Positions 13,101-21,232 of a stretch of DNA of 64,000 nucleotides are shown here, piece after piece (position 1 is the first letter of the stretch; each line of letters starts with the position of its first letter). Both the position numbers and the translations under genes were made by a program. The DNA comes from Epinephelus fuscoguttatus (taxonomy: Eukaryota > Chordata > Actinopteri > Perciformes > Serranidae), in NCBI RefSeq assembly GCF_011397635.1, contig NC_064767.1, positions 21,812,537 through 21,876,536 on the forward strand. Reading direction: 5' to 3'. The notes below the pieces were generated by a model that was not told the DNA's origin, made no database searches, and worked only from the letters and a program-made list of their open reading frames with translations.

Positions 13101-14536
13101 TTATAAGCAGGTAATAAAGAACTATAAGTTCAGTTCAGTTCAGAAAACTTTACTGGTCCGAAGAACGCAATTCATGTGCAGCTTCACCCAGTCCATACAA
13201 TACCTGAAACATTCAAAAACTAAAAAGACTCACAGGTGAGGCAGTAATATGTCCGAGACACAGGTTACATAGATACCAGGGAATACCAGGGATCAATGAA
13301 TGAATAAAATAAAACATTTGTTACAGTTCATGTAAATAACTGAGTTCAATAAATGTAATAGTCATTTTAAATGTAAGTATAAATAAACATAAATGTATAA
13401 AATAAGTGAACCTCAACAATTCACTTCAAATGACACCTCAGTATTTAGTTGCCTGAGAGCAGAAGGAATGAAGAACTTCACAGTAAGCCAGCGGTTTCCC
13501 CTCCGGATGTGCAAATTATAACACCAGCCTGATGGCATTACAGTTAATTTACTGGACAGAACACGGTCTGATATACTGATTATTCCTTTTGCTTTTTGAG
13601 TCAGCTGTTTCTCCGCTCAGCTGGTGCACAATTCTCTTTGCTGGGCTCAAATTTTCTTGGCCCATACTTTCACAATAACATGGGCTATTCTTGTCTTTCT
13701 CAGATAAGCCATTAAACCAGCAAATAAATAAGACAATTGAAAGGCTTTCAATAAATGTTTGACAAAACAATACATAGAATTGTATAACAGACTGTATGTA
13801 AGTCTGTTTATAATGCATTTTAGATATAGTTGTCATAGAAAATGTTACGTTTTGGTTTCACAGCCATAAAAATGCAGAGTAATAGCTCAGAAACATGTGC
13901 CTCAGTTGATGGATATGCCGAGTCATGTCTCACTTCATTATCGGTCAGTCACATGTTCATTGAGCTCACCGCACTGTGTGCAGGGGTGAAAACATGAAAT
14001 GCTTTTAGATTAAAGTTCAATATAAAACAGTGTGTGAGCATTACATAATGTGTCCTTCATTTGTGTAACACATAATGACGGGATCAACACAATATGAGTG
14101 GTACAAAATAACACAATTAAATAGCCTATGGAAGCTGGCAATATTAAAACATTCAGGAAAAAGTCTCATTGAGGTTTATATTATTGTTATTTTGTTAAAA
14201 CGTTAAAAAAAAAAACACTTTCTTTAAACATGACAAACATTCATCAACATGTCTCTGAAAGTTTGTATCACAGACATATTGTACTGTATTAAAGTGTAAA
14301 GGTGTTATTGTGTCCACCCACTAATTCTCTAGTTACATCTAAGTTAATCTAAAGTGTAAGTTAGTGATCATTTGTATGTGCATCAAATGTTTTACAAATG
14401 ATTCAATGTTATTCATCTTGAAACTTTAAAAGGTGAACTGGGGGCCACAACGCCTCCCTTCAGCTACATTAACCCTTACTGCTGAACTCACCCAGAAGAC
14501 AGACCCACAGTACTCGTCCAGAGCTGCAGCACACAT
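645..14536 (-). CDS. abcc2: Multidrug resistance-associated protein 2 (ABC transporter C2), N-terminal exons 1-7, partial
   Basis: Seven coding exons on the minus strand: 14492-14536, 9389-9565, 1702-1848, 1473-1613, 1194-1316, 986-1041, 645-900. All have GT donors, AG acceptors and matching phases, giving residues 1-315; the rest lies left of base 1. Exon 1 encodes MCAAALDEYCGSVFW, like the short first exon of human ABCC2. Exon 2 carries DPDLPVCLEQTVLVWIPLG, a near match to the ABCC2 luminal/TM1 segment. Exons 2-5 are the TMD0 helices; exons 6-7 start the cytoplasmic linker (SRITFNWFNS, then NGYKRPL), typical of MRP2. The family exports glutathione, glucuronide and bilirubin conjugates across the apical hepatocyte membrane. 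Lying next to cutc and cox15, as in human, supports abcc2 over abcc1 or abcc3. The catalytic ABC domains are not in the window, so function cannot be judged here. Confidence 0.93.
2101..2790 (+). mobile_element. Non-LTR retrotransposon 3' fragment with restriction-like endonuclease motif
   Basis: The frame at 2141-2482 encodes a segment with LRPDIIIV followed by LELTVPWEERMEEANERKHA and KY. This PD..E..K spacing is that of the restriction-enzyme-like endonuclease of R2/R4/NeSL-type LINEs (Rex6 is a fish example). After a stop and frame change, 2603-2794 continues with a GRVAQARVSDLVKDL-type tail. It is broken by stops and frameshifts, lacks the reverse transcriptase, and sits in abcc2 intron 2. 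A second, more diverged relative lies at 29.3-30.9 kb. Confidence 0.65.
3090..3145 (+). repeat. Truncated SINE-like head
   Basis: The stretch GTGTGGCGCAGGAGGTAGA followed by a GTTGTCCTTTAA-type sequence resembles the tRNA-derived head common in fish SINEs. No intact cloverleaf or tail follows, so it is a fragment at most and not a tRNA gene. Confidence 0.35.
3226..3549 (-). mobile_element. LINE reverse-transcriptase C-terminal fragment
   Basis: The 107-codon minus frame contains LRLNEEKSQIILF, then NLGVIFHSHLTLNRHV and a CFYQLR segment. This is the order found after the catalytic core in many teleost LINE polymerases (usually NLGVIFDSSLSF...CFYQLR). Catalytic residues are absent and both ends are lost. 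It is a dead fragment in abcc2 intron 2. Confidence 0.7.
3845..4860. repeat. Interspersed 'TAGCGCCACC'-type teleost repeat, two related copies
   Basis: Blocks with ATAGCGCCACCC (about 4138) and ATAGCGCCCCCC (about 4706), each followed by text about 'accaagtttagtaaaaatcg' and 'attgaccaagtcagtgagg' type sequence, occur twice in related form: 3850-3990 and 4690-4850 align along most of their length. The same family recurs at 32.7-33.6 kb. It is non-coding; the 199-codon minus frame across it is a chance frame. Confidence 0.5.
4973..5903 (+). mobile_element. Non-autonomous hAT transposon with 8-bp target-site duplication
   Basis: The left end starts CAGGGCCGCCCCT and the right end is the inverted CAGGGCTGCTCCT. 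The 8 bp ACACTAAT flanks it exactly on both sides (4965-4972 and 5904-5911), which is diagnostic of hAT insertion. Inside, an ATG near 5251 begins MSSKRASGVRA, resembling the start of hAT transposases of this type, but the frame soon ends. About 110 bp is then tandemly duplicated (5355-5455 and 5490-5590), followed by AT-rich sequence. The transposase is deleted, so it could move only in trans. Confidence 0.9.
6354..7065 (+). mobile_element. LTR-like segment (possible solo LTR)
   Basis: The segment begins TGTCGAGGTC. It has a roughly 50-bp tandem duplication (about 6517-6566 and 6567-6620, each with GCATGAAACTAGA), a TATA-like CATATAAGC near 6811, and an ATTAAA poly(A)-like signal at 6897. 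This order suggests U3-R-U5. I could not find a convincing target duplication, primer-binding site or coding region, so the ends are uncertain. It lies in abcc2 intron 2. Confidence 0.4.
7592..8673. mobile_element. DNA transposon with about 50-bp terminal inverted repeats, interrupted by a hAT MITE
   Basis: The left end (CTGCCATG...GGATCGGTATCA) is matched in inverted form on the right (GGATCAGTATCA...CTGCCACACC). The interior carries many TTATAAC/GTTATAA motifs in both orientations. There is no coding capacity. The hAT MITE at 8266-8554 split it later. I could not define a target duplication. Confidence 0.55.
8266..8554. mobile_element. Nested hAT-type MITE
   Basis: The termini are CAGTGGTTCCCAACTGG and the inverted CAGTGGTTCCCAACTGC, a near-perfect inverted repeat typical of Charlie-like hAT elements. 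The flanks are ATCTATGT (8258-8265) and GTCTATGT (8555-8562), an 8-bp duplication with one mismatch. At 289 bp it has no coding region. It inserted into the TTATAAC-rich element around it. Confidence 0.85.
10064..10101. repeat. (TG)n microsatellite
   Basis: Uninterrupted TG dinucleotide run in abcc2 intron 1. Confidence 0.97.
10150..10510. mobile_element. Teleost 'CTGCAACTAAC' MITE, copy 1
   Basis: It begins with CTGCAACTAACAAATATTTT and contains AGCCCAAGGTGATGTCTT and the phrase TTTGTCTGACAAA, the recognisable order of a very common fish short DNA element. Related copies lie at 16325-16545 (opposite end preserved) and 22105-22425. It is non-coding and diverged. Confidence 0.6.
10650..10881. 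mobile_element. Short element with CTCCGCCAAGGAGG / GGCGGAGGTCTGC ends
   Basis: The left end ACCTCCGCCAAGGAGGTTAT and right end TTGGCGGAGGTCTGC form imperfect inverted repeats. The interior (TTTGTCTGCAAAATAACTCA) matches a widespread short repeat found in many animals. It is non-coding. Confidence 0.6.
11895..12135. repeat. Tandem GCTAGC-rich units (about 70 bp) inside the fold-back element
   Basis: Three successive copies of a unit reading 'ttagcatag-ccta-cctagttagcaagctagctcactaatattct', with small changes. They resemble a minisatellite array within the transposon. Confidence 0.7.
12207..12420. repeat. 'GGTGCTTTCACACCTG' teleost repeat nested in the fold-back element
   Basis: It starts GGGTGCTTTCACACCTGTCC and contains GGTTCATTTGGGCAGGTGTG and TGGTGCGGTTCGTTTG, the hallmark of a frequent fish short transposon. 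Its right end is not clear. Confidence 0.5.
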
Positions 14537-14669
14537 GGTCCACACTGATGGCTTCAGTCGCGCTCGGATGACTAGACAACCAGATGCCTCTCGCCTTTTG
14601 CTCCACTGCTGCCGAGCCGGACTCAAACGCCTCTTCTCTCTCCCCTGCCCACCCACACTCCAGAGACAA
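14469..14669 (-). promoter_or_regulatory. Upstream ORF overlapping the abcc2 start codon
   Basis: An ATG at 14669 opens a 66-codon frame that overlaps the abcc2 start (ATG at 14536) in another frame. A second upstream ATG at 14656 is in frame with abcc2 and would add 40 arginine-rich residues. I chose 14536 because it has A at -3 and gives the exon-1 length and ending (VFW) seen in ABCC2. Whether these ATGs are transcribed depends on the unmapped transcription start. If transcribed, the overlapping frame could reduce translation. Confidence 0.4.
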
Positions 14670-17577
14670 TTACAGGATGTGACTCTGAGGGACTTTGAGC
14701 CATGAGGCTTTTAAGCAGAAATCAAACCATGCAGCTTTCTTGCGCAGAGAAAACACATAAGTATACCAGATAAATGTCAAGAGCAGACGGGTTAATGCTT
14801 CACTTGACTGCTGAGGTCTTTTTAGGGCAGATCTTTAAGGGTTGTCCTCTTGCAGTCCTCTGTGGCTCGTTTGATGCCTGGAAGAAGCACACACACACAT
14901 GCAGTCCTCCTGATGGGTGAATGAGAGAAGTCAACAACTGCAGTCTAAGTAGTTCAGATAATCCTGTCCTGCACCAGCCCACAGACACTCCTTGACGCTC
15001 AGATGTGTCTAAAGTTCAGCGTTTCAGGCAGCGTTCCTATGCTGTTTTTCCTCATGCTGGGGGGACGGCCCACCAAAAATGGGAATGTGTTTAGGGAGGG
15101 GAGGGAGTGGGCTCATTAGACCCCTTTTCCTGTTGTGTTTCCACTTCTACTCTGCAGGCCTTCACTTTCTCTGGACGGAGACCAAATTTCATGTCACATC
15201 ACATTAGTTTCAGCGAAGCATGCATCTGAAACAGCTCCAGAACATGAGCAGAATCACAACTTTGGTGCTGCTGTGCAAAATCTCTGTTTCTTTATGTGCC
15301 TTGTTGATGCTGGGCTATTTTTTTTTAAGAGACCACTTATGACGTAAATCGCTGCCAGACTCTTGCTCAACACAAACCAGAGAAAGAAGAGGATTGCTGT
15401 TGGTGTTTATGTATGAATCTGGAAAGAGGAAGATGAGCACATGACACAAGAATGAATCAACAGTATTGCATTGTTATGATCTACACATGCCTCTAATGCA
15501 GCCTCATAGATGGAGATGTTAACACAGCAGAATCTTTTCAACTTTACACCATTAATTTCAACAAGAAAAGAGCTCATAAATATCCAGGTTAACAAGATGA
15601 TCCTTGGTGGTGTCGGTATGCAAACATTATGCTAAAATGTGCTTACATTGCATTAGAGTGAAGTGAATACTGAGCATGACCCTGCAGACTTGTGTAATGA
15701 AGTAAATCAATTACATTTCTTTATGAGTATGAAGAAGTGCTCCCTGACTGTGATGATCCCCAAACAGACAGCCTGAGTGAGGGTTAATAATTACATGTTT
15801 GATAACACCACATGGCCATAATCTGACTCACTGTGTGTCCAGCCCCAAGGACAACCTTGTGACACGTGAAGACAACCCATATGTAATCGAACAGCACTGT
15901 GACTGAATCTGATTTACAGCTCTGGCTCAATGCATGACCTTCTATCACATGAAGCCCTTTTCCTTCGACTCAGTCGGAATGCTTGGTGCATTATAGTGAA
16001 AAGTGTAGTTACTTTGTTAACAGGGACTTCAGCTAAAGCTGACAGAAGCTTCTATGTTGACGGGGGAAGGCAAACACAGAGCACGGCTCAAACAGGGGGG
16101 TGGGACGGTTAGGGTAGAAAAGTGGTGCAATTTTGTAGTTAAGAAAATGGCAAAAAATAAATATTTGCTGCCGATAATAGGCCACAACTGAGGGTGATTT
16201 CAAACTGGAGATGTGTATAAACATTTGTCTGAAAACTTTACCAAGCCTGAGAGACTTTGCTTGAGACATTTTACCAACATTGGCTATTCAAGATGAAGAG
16301 ATCTTCTTATGGAAAATACAGAAAAGTGTCGGGATTGTTGACTAAATGATTAGTTGATCAACAGAAAATTAATCAGCAACAATTTTGAGCATTTTATTTT
16401 TGGTAACTTTTAAAGCAAATTGACAAAAATCCTCTGGTTTTAGTCTCTCAAATGTGAAAATGTGCTCGTTTTCTCATTTTTCTAGAAACTGAATATCTTA
16501 CAGACTAAGCGATTACTCTAAAAAACACGAGTTGCAGCCCATAGCTGTGGCCAGGGATAATAGAGGGAATGGGTGATAAAATTAGCTTACTCTCATACAA
16601 TATGCAGTACACTGTGGGCCTGCTATGTTCTTTCTTCTGCGCTGCTTTAACACAGTCCGTAAATGGGTAAACTCTATGGATACATTAACTTTCAAAAACT
16701 AAACATCAACCTCAGCAACATACGTTTGTTTCTGCTCTATGACCAGATGCAGTGGATACACGCCTGACTTTTATTCTAATACACTTTAACTTTTATTGTG
16801 TTTCTTAGTCATCAGGTAACTCAGTACACCTGCTTCTTGACACCACGGGATATGGTGCGCGTGTGTCTGCGTGAGTGTGTCTTCTGTTGAGCTGTATAGT
16901 AACATGTTATTGGGCTGCAAGGTTTATAGCACATAGTTTAAGTGCCCCACTTTAACTAGAGATTAACAAGGCTAATTGACCTTTGTGGTGTAAAATCATT
17001 TCTTGAGTGAGTTTTTCTATTCAAATAAGGTTTAAATCACAGTATGACACTGTTTAGAGTGACATGACATCATCTTATGTGTTTATAATGTTAGTGCCTC
17101 TTTGTTGAATGACATCATAGCTGCAATGACTCTCAGATTTGGTACTTCAGTTCAGCCCGGTTAAATATCAGTGAACATAAAGATAACCCTCCTCTTAAAC
17201 TTCTTTAACAACAATTACAACTAGTGTAGCTGACGCATGATCATGCAACAGTATGTCCTAGGTCTTAAAGGAAATTAGTAACAGACTGGTTTTTACTGGA
17301 GGAGACATTTGACATTAACATTAAAAACACTGACTTCTTAAAATTTTGGACTTTAATTGAAATCTGTCACAATGTTTCTGTCCTTGCAAAAAAACAACAA
17401 AAAAAAGTACAGGAGCTCACAACTTTTGTTTCCACTGTGAATAGGGAGTGTAAATAAATATAGGTCAAATATACAGTACATAAACTGGAAAACTGTTCTG
17501 ACAACAGCAGCACTCAGCAGTGCTTTACCTTAATTTCAAAATGAAAAGAATTTAAAATTAAGCAGTCTTTCATGTAT
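14537..17577. other. Intergenic region between abcc2 and cutc
   Basis: It contains the abcc2 5' flank (GC-richer to about 14.7 kb), a poly-T stretch near 15310 and a diverged MITE at 16325-16545. No exon, RNA gene or clear promoter motif was recognised. The short plus- and minus-strand frames here lack similarity to known families. Confidence 0.7.
16325..16545. mobile_element. Teleost 'CTGCAACTAAC' MITE, copy 2
   Basis: It carries GACTAAATGATTAGTTGATC at one end and the inverted terminus GAGTTGCAGCCC at the other, with the CTCAAATGTGAAAATGTGCT interior of this family. It is non-coding and diverged. Confidence 0.55.
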
Positions 17578-17583
17578 TTTATT
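17578..17583 (-). terminator. Candidate cutc poly(A) signal
   Basis: The minus strand reads AATAAA about 260 bases beyond the cutc stop codon. It is the first canonical signal downstream. Use is inferred. Confidence 0.5.
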
Positions 17584-17839
17584 ACACTTTCTCTGAGGCC
17601 ACACACAAGGTGTACTATAACTGAAAATTATTCTCTCCACTGTGAGACTCGTAGACTGCATATCCCAGAAGGTTGTGGGGCACTCCCTGAGCTCTTACTT
17701 AACAAGGACTGTTTGATCAGTGAGAAAATAAGCACTTTGTGGGCTTTGGTGAAAACAAATGTTGACATATCTGTGTGATTACTCATGATCTCCTCTGAGG
17801 TATCTGTTTTGTCGTCTGTCATGATTGTGCAGTCCACAT

Positions 17840-20594
17840 TCACATGGTGTTTCTGGCGATGGCATTAAGAGTGCGGACCTTGCTCACGTCTGCCACCTTC
17901 AGGCCGTACTCAGGTGCTGAGAAAGCTGCTCCCATTGTTACACAGTTGTTCCTGCACATTGAAACATTATGAGTCATGGAGCAACAACAAAAGGACATTG
18001 TGTAGTGTATGTACGCATGGGAAAAACAACACCTTCCAGCTGTTTAATTAATTTAGGCTGGATAGAAACATACCTGAACTTCATGGCAGAGTCCCGACTG
18101 GAGCGGGCTGAGCAGTGAAACTCTTGAGCCCCCGACCCCTCTAAAATTCTCTGCAGATTCCTCTCTGTGATACCCCCTCCTGTGTTAAAATAACCATAAA
18201 TAACTGACAACAACAAAAACACACATATAAACTGCACACAAGAGAACAGTAAAAGCACTAACCTGGCATGACAACAATTCTCCCTTTAGCCTGTCAGGTG
18301 GAAGCAAAGGTGGGGAGCAGCACAGATCAGTAGCCATGCCATTTTCATATGCTTGCATGCAAACATGTATGCGCACATATAATTCATACATACCTGTTCA
18401 ATGAGCCGCTTAATGAGGGGGAGTCCCTCCAAAGCAGAGTTGTCACAGCCGCTTGTTAACAGACGCTCGAACCCTACAGACACCAGAGTCTCCAGAGCAA
18501 TCGTGGGGTCATGAACCATGTCAAAGGCTGCCGTAGAATCAATATCAGTTTAATAACATGAGTCCAGAAGTTTGTGGAGTCAATGATGAAATCAATTGAA
18601 AGGGCTTTGTGATATGTTTTTCAAGTCTGGCAGCTAGAATTTCAAAAGTCATTTGATTTGTAGAAATACATTGCCCCCACATGACCAGTTATATATCAGT
18701 TACTCACCTCAGTGCTTCCTGAACACATGCATTTCCCTAAAACCTTTCTATTTAAAAAAGGTCCACATAAACAGTCTCAGAAGTGGACGAGTAGCGTGCC
18801 TGGGCTGTTTAAGCTGAAGTGTTTTAGTAGTAAGTGGTGAGGGGCTTCGCATACGACTAGGTAGAAGAAATTTGGACTATGAGTTGTGTAAAAGTCTGTA
18901 AATGGATGTTGTGATATTATTTTGCTGACGTTAAAGGCATAAGGAATTCTCTCCGTTTTTGGATTCTTTGATCACTGGAAGCATGCGAGAAAAACAAAGT
19001 CTTCTTTCCAAATTCACTGCAACACAGGATGAGTAACTGATTTGCAAATGATTATTTACGCAGGTAAGTATTCCTTTACAGTTGAAGAACGTTACCTCTG
19101 TGGAAGGTGACAGGCAAAGGTCGAGCAGCAGCTGGTGAGCAGAAAGTGACAATCAGAAAAAATTAATGGAACAACACCAAACCTAAAACAGAATGTCAAT
19201 TGCAATATCTTGTTGTGAGCCTACACGCTCTCTATGGCTAATTCAGTGCCACAGACGTTTACTTTATACTGTGTGTTGGGAGTCACTGCCAACATAAAGC
19301 CGAAAAAATTATCTTTGTTAAGTATTGTTGGTACAATATTTGCTTTATATATATATTAGCTCTATTTCCGTGGTATAAAATTCCCCAGATGACTGGAGCT
19401 GCTTTCACATCATCAGGTTCACAGAGCAAGCACTAGAGACTTACGGATGCCAAGCACGGCCAAGCGGCCAACTCCGGTTTTGTGCTCTGCTAGCTTGAAT
19501 GGGGTTAAAGCAGCTCTTTCAGACTTTCCACAAGTTACTGGACCCAATGGATTAAATCTTGATAATGGAATGATTTTGCAGGGGTTGTGACATTAAATTT
19601 TTTATTTTTTTTTTAATCTTTTCCAGTGTAAGTCTATGGGAAAAGTCTGTCTCAGCCCAATGGCATCACATGAGGAACCCTGAAAATTGCAGTTCCACTG
19701 TTTGGCCACTTCCTACGGGCCTGGTGGGGCCTCCTCCACGGAGTCAGCCATGTTGTCCTACAGTGGCCAAGAATGGACATACAGAACACTAGCTCTAGAT
19801 AGAGCCATTTGCACTTCCATGTTGAATACCGTAGTTCTACACACAATCTGCAACCTAACCACAAAATCCTACACACCGGACCTTTAAGTGAGCATCTTGG
19901 TCGTTCTTGGTTAGTGCCTTATTAACAGGCAGACGTTACCCAGTAACTCCATACAGAGCTCCTCGTCCACCCGTCCATCCTCAGTCAGGGCTCCCAGCAC
20001 CAGTCCATCGGCCCCGTGGCTCTTCATCAGCTCTATGTCTTTCCTCATCACCTCCACTTCCTGATCTGAGTACAGGAAGTCCCCCCCTCGAGGCCGTATC
20101 ATCACGTAGACTGGAATTTTGACACACTGCTTCACTACATGCAGCAGACCTGTGGCAAGGCAAATAATGGTAGGATAATGCGATTTTATGTGCGCGTCTG
20201 GTCTCAGTAGATAGTCAAGAGTTTGGGGTTGTGTGTCTGTGGAGATGTGAGCTCACCTTGACTGGGAGTGAGCCCTCCCTCCAGGAGACTTGAACACAAT
20301 TCAAGTCGACTTGCACCTGTCAGGAAATACAAATGCTCAGACTGCACCTAACTTTATAAACACCTTTATGATCTGTGACCTTTAAGAAATGACAGTGCAT
20401 GCCCATTTAATACTCAGCACTGACTTCATGCAAGACACCTGCCTGTATCACCTCTTTACTGTACAAAGCAGGTCATGGAGGGTTAAATAAATAAGCACAA
20501 CCGTGTTCACTACACAATACCAACCTCCTCGTTCAGCATTGATGGCAGACTCCACAGAGTCCACACACACCTCCATTAACAGTCTCCCTGCCAT
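17840..20594 (-). CDS. cutc: Copper homeostasis protein CutC
   Basis: Eight coding exons: 20525-20594, 20257-20316, 19940-20149, 19096-19131, 18394-18527, 18263-18290, 18074-18179, 17840-17951. All phases agree, giving 251 aa (human CUTC is 273). The protein is a TIM-barrel CutC: MEVCVDSVESAINAERG near residue 7, LELCSSLLEGG at 28, VMIRPRGGDFLYSD at 59-72, RPLPVTFHRAFDMVHDP around 117-133, TSGCDNSALEGL, VVMPGGGITERNL, then FHCSARSSRD. The cysteines of EVCVDS and LELCSS, proposed copper ligands, are kept. It is a cytosolic copper-homeostasis protein; the biochemical role in animals is not settled. The start is ATG 20594. The frame stays open upstream to an acceptor-like CAG, so an undetected 5' exon could extend the N-terminus to the human length. 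Confidence 0.93.
18263..18290 (-). other. cutc: cutc 28-nt micro-exon
   Basis: The exon encodes AKGRIVVMP plus the first base of Gly180. It is flanked by an acceptor CTGACAG and donor GTTAGTG. It bridges phase 0 after LIKRLIEQ and phase 1 before GGITERNL, rebuilding the conserved VVMPGGGIT strand. Skipping it would shift the frame. Confidence 0.9.
19096..19131 (-). other. cutc: cutc 36-nt micro-exon
   Basis: The exon encodes AARPLPVTFHR with split codons at both ends (Ala114 and Ala126). The acceptor is CTCACCAG and the donor GTAACG. It restores the PVTFHRAFDM motif of CutC. Its length is a multiple of three, so skipping would delete 12 residues in frame and remove a core barrel strand. Confidence 0.9.
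19400..19886. repeat. Teleost interspersed repeat in a cutc intron
   Basis: It ends with AAATCCTACACACCGGACCT followed by TTTAA and contains GTGTAAGTCTATGGGAAAA and CCATGTTGTCCTACAGTGGC, phrases typical of a common fish short element. The 19652-19887 frames on both strands are chance frames across it. Confidence 0.5.
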
Positions 20595-21232
20595 CCACAC
20601 AGTCTGGACAGTGAGACAGAGACAGACAGGAAGAGAAAGAGATTACTGTGAATGTGTTGGCTAAAGCGTCCACAAACATTTAGCTACTGTAACGACCACA
20701 ACAACTACCTGTCCAGCCCACTTCCTATCGCTTCATGGGGCTGTATCAGTCGTTTGGAAAGCGATTTGAAGTCAGTACATGTTGTTTGGTGACTGATTAA
20801 CTTCAGCTCCTACGCTCAGCCACTACAGTAGGTCAACGTTTCCCGGATAGCTGAATTTCAAACACAGAGTCTGGCGGGTGGGCGGTGCAGCACGACTGAG
20901 CTCGAGGAAACAGAGTGATCACCCATGCGGGATACACTAAAACTCAAAACATGCACCAACCACCAAGACGTACCAGCTCTCGAAAATAAAATTTAGAAAA
21001 TTATAAATGACACATATTTTTCTCAAGTCTGTTGGGTGTCGTGTTTTCTGTCTAACAATTAAAAAATATATAAAATTGCTCGTTAATTTTGTGACGTCAG
21101 CGGGTCAAAGTTGAACTCTTAGGAAACATGGTTGTGTAAGGTAACAGACGGCTAGCGTACCGTAACAGCTCTTACCAAAGCTCCATCTTTTGTAGCAGCA
21201 CTGCAGGACAAGCTCAGCGCTCACCGACCAAC
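20595..21232. promoter_or_regulatory. Shared cutc / cox15 head-to-head promoter region
   Basis: The two start codons point away from each other across 638 bp, the arrangement also seen in human COX15/CUTC. It contains a CRE palindrome at 21092-21099 and GC-rich blocks (20870-20940, 21130-21230), with no recognisable TATA box next to either start. A bidirectional promoter is inferred. Confidence 0.6.
21092..21099. promoter_or_regulatory. CRE palindrome TGACGTCA
   Basis: A perfect 8-bp CREB/ATF consensus lies 134 bp before the cox15 ATG, inside the divergent promoter. CRE sites are common in promoters of respiratory-chain assembly genes. Function is inferred from position. Confidence 0.5.

Larger units (their letters stand above)
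9566..14491 (-). other. abcc2 intron 1
   Basis: This 4.9-kb intron separates the short first exon from exon 2. It holds a TG microsatellite (10064-10101), a teleost MITE (10150-10510), a CTCCGCCAAGG repeat (10650-10881) and the long fold-back element (11148-13078). From 13.1 to 14.4 kb there is AT-rich sequence with a possible old LINE tail near 13125-13560, and no exon. Confidence 0.8.
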
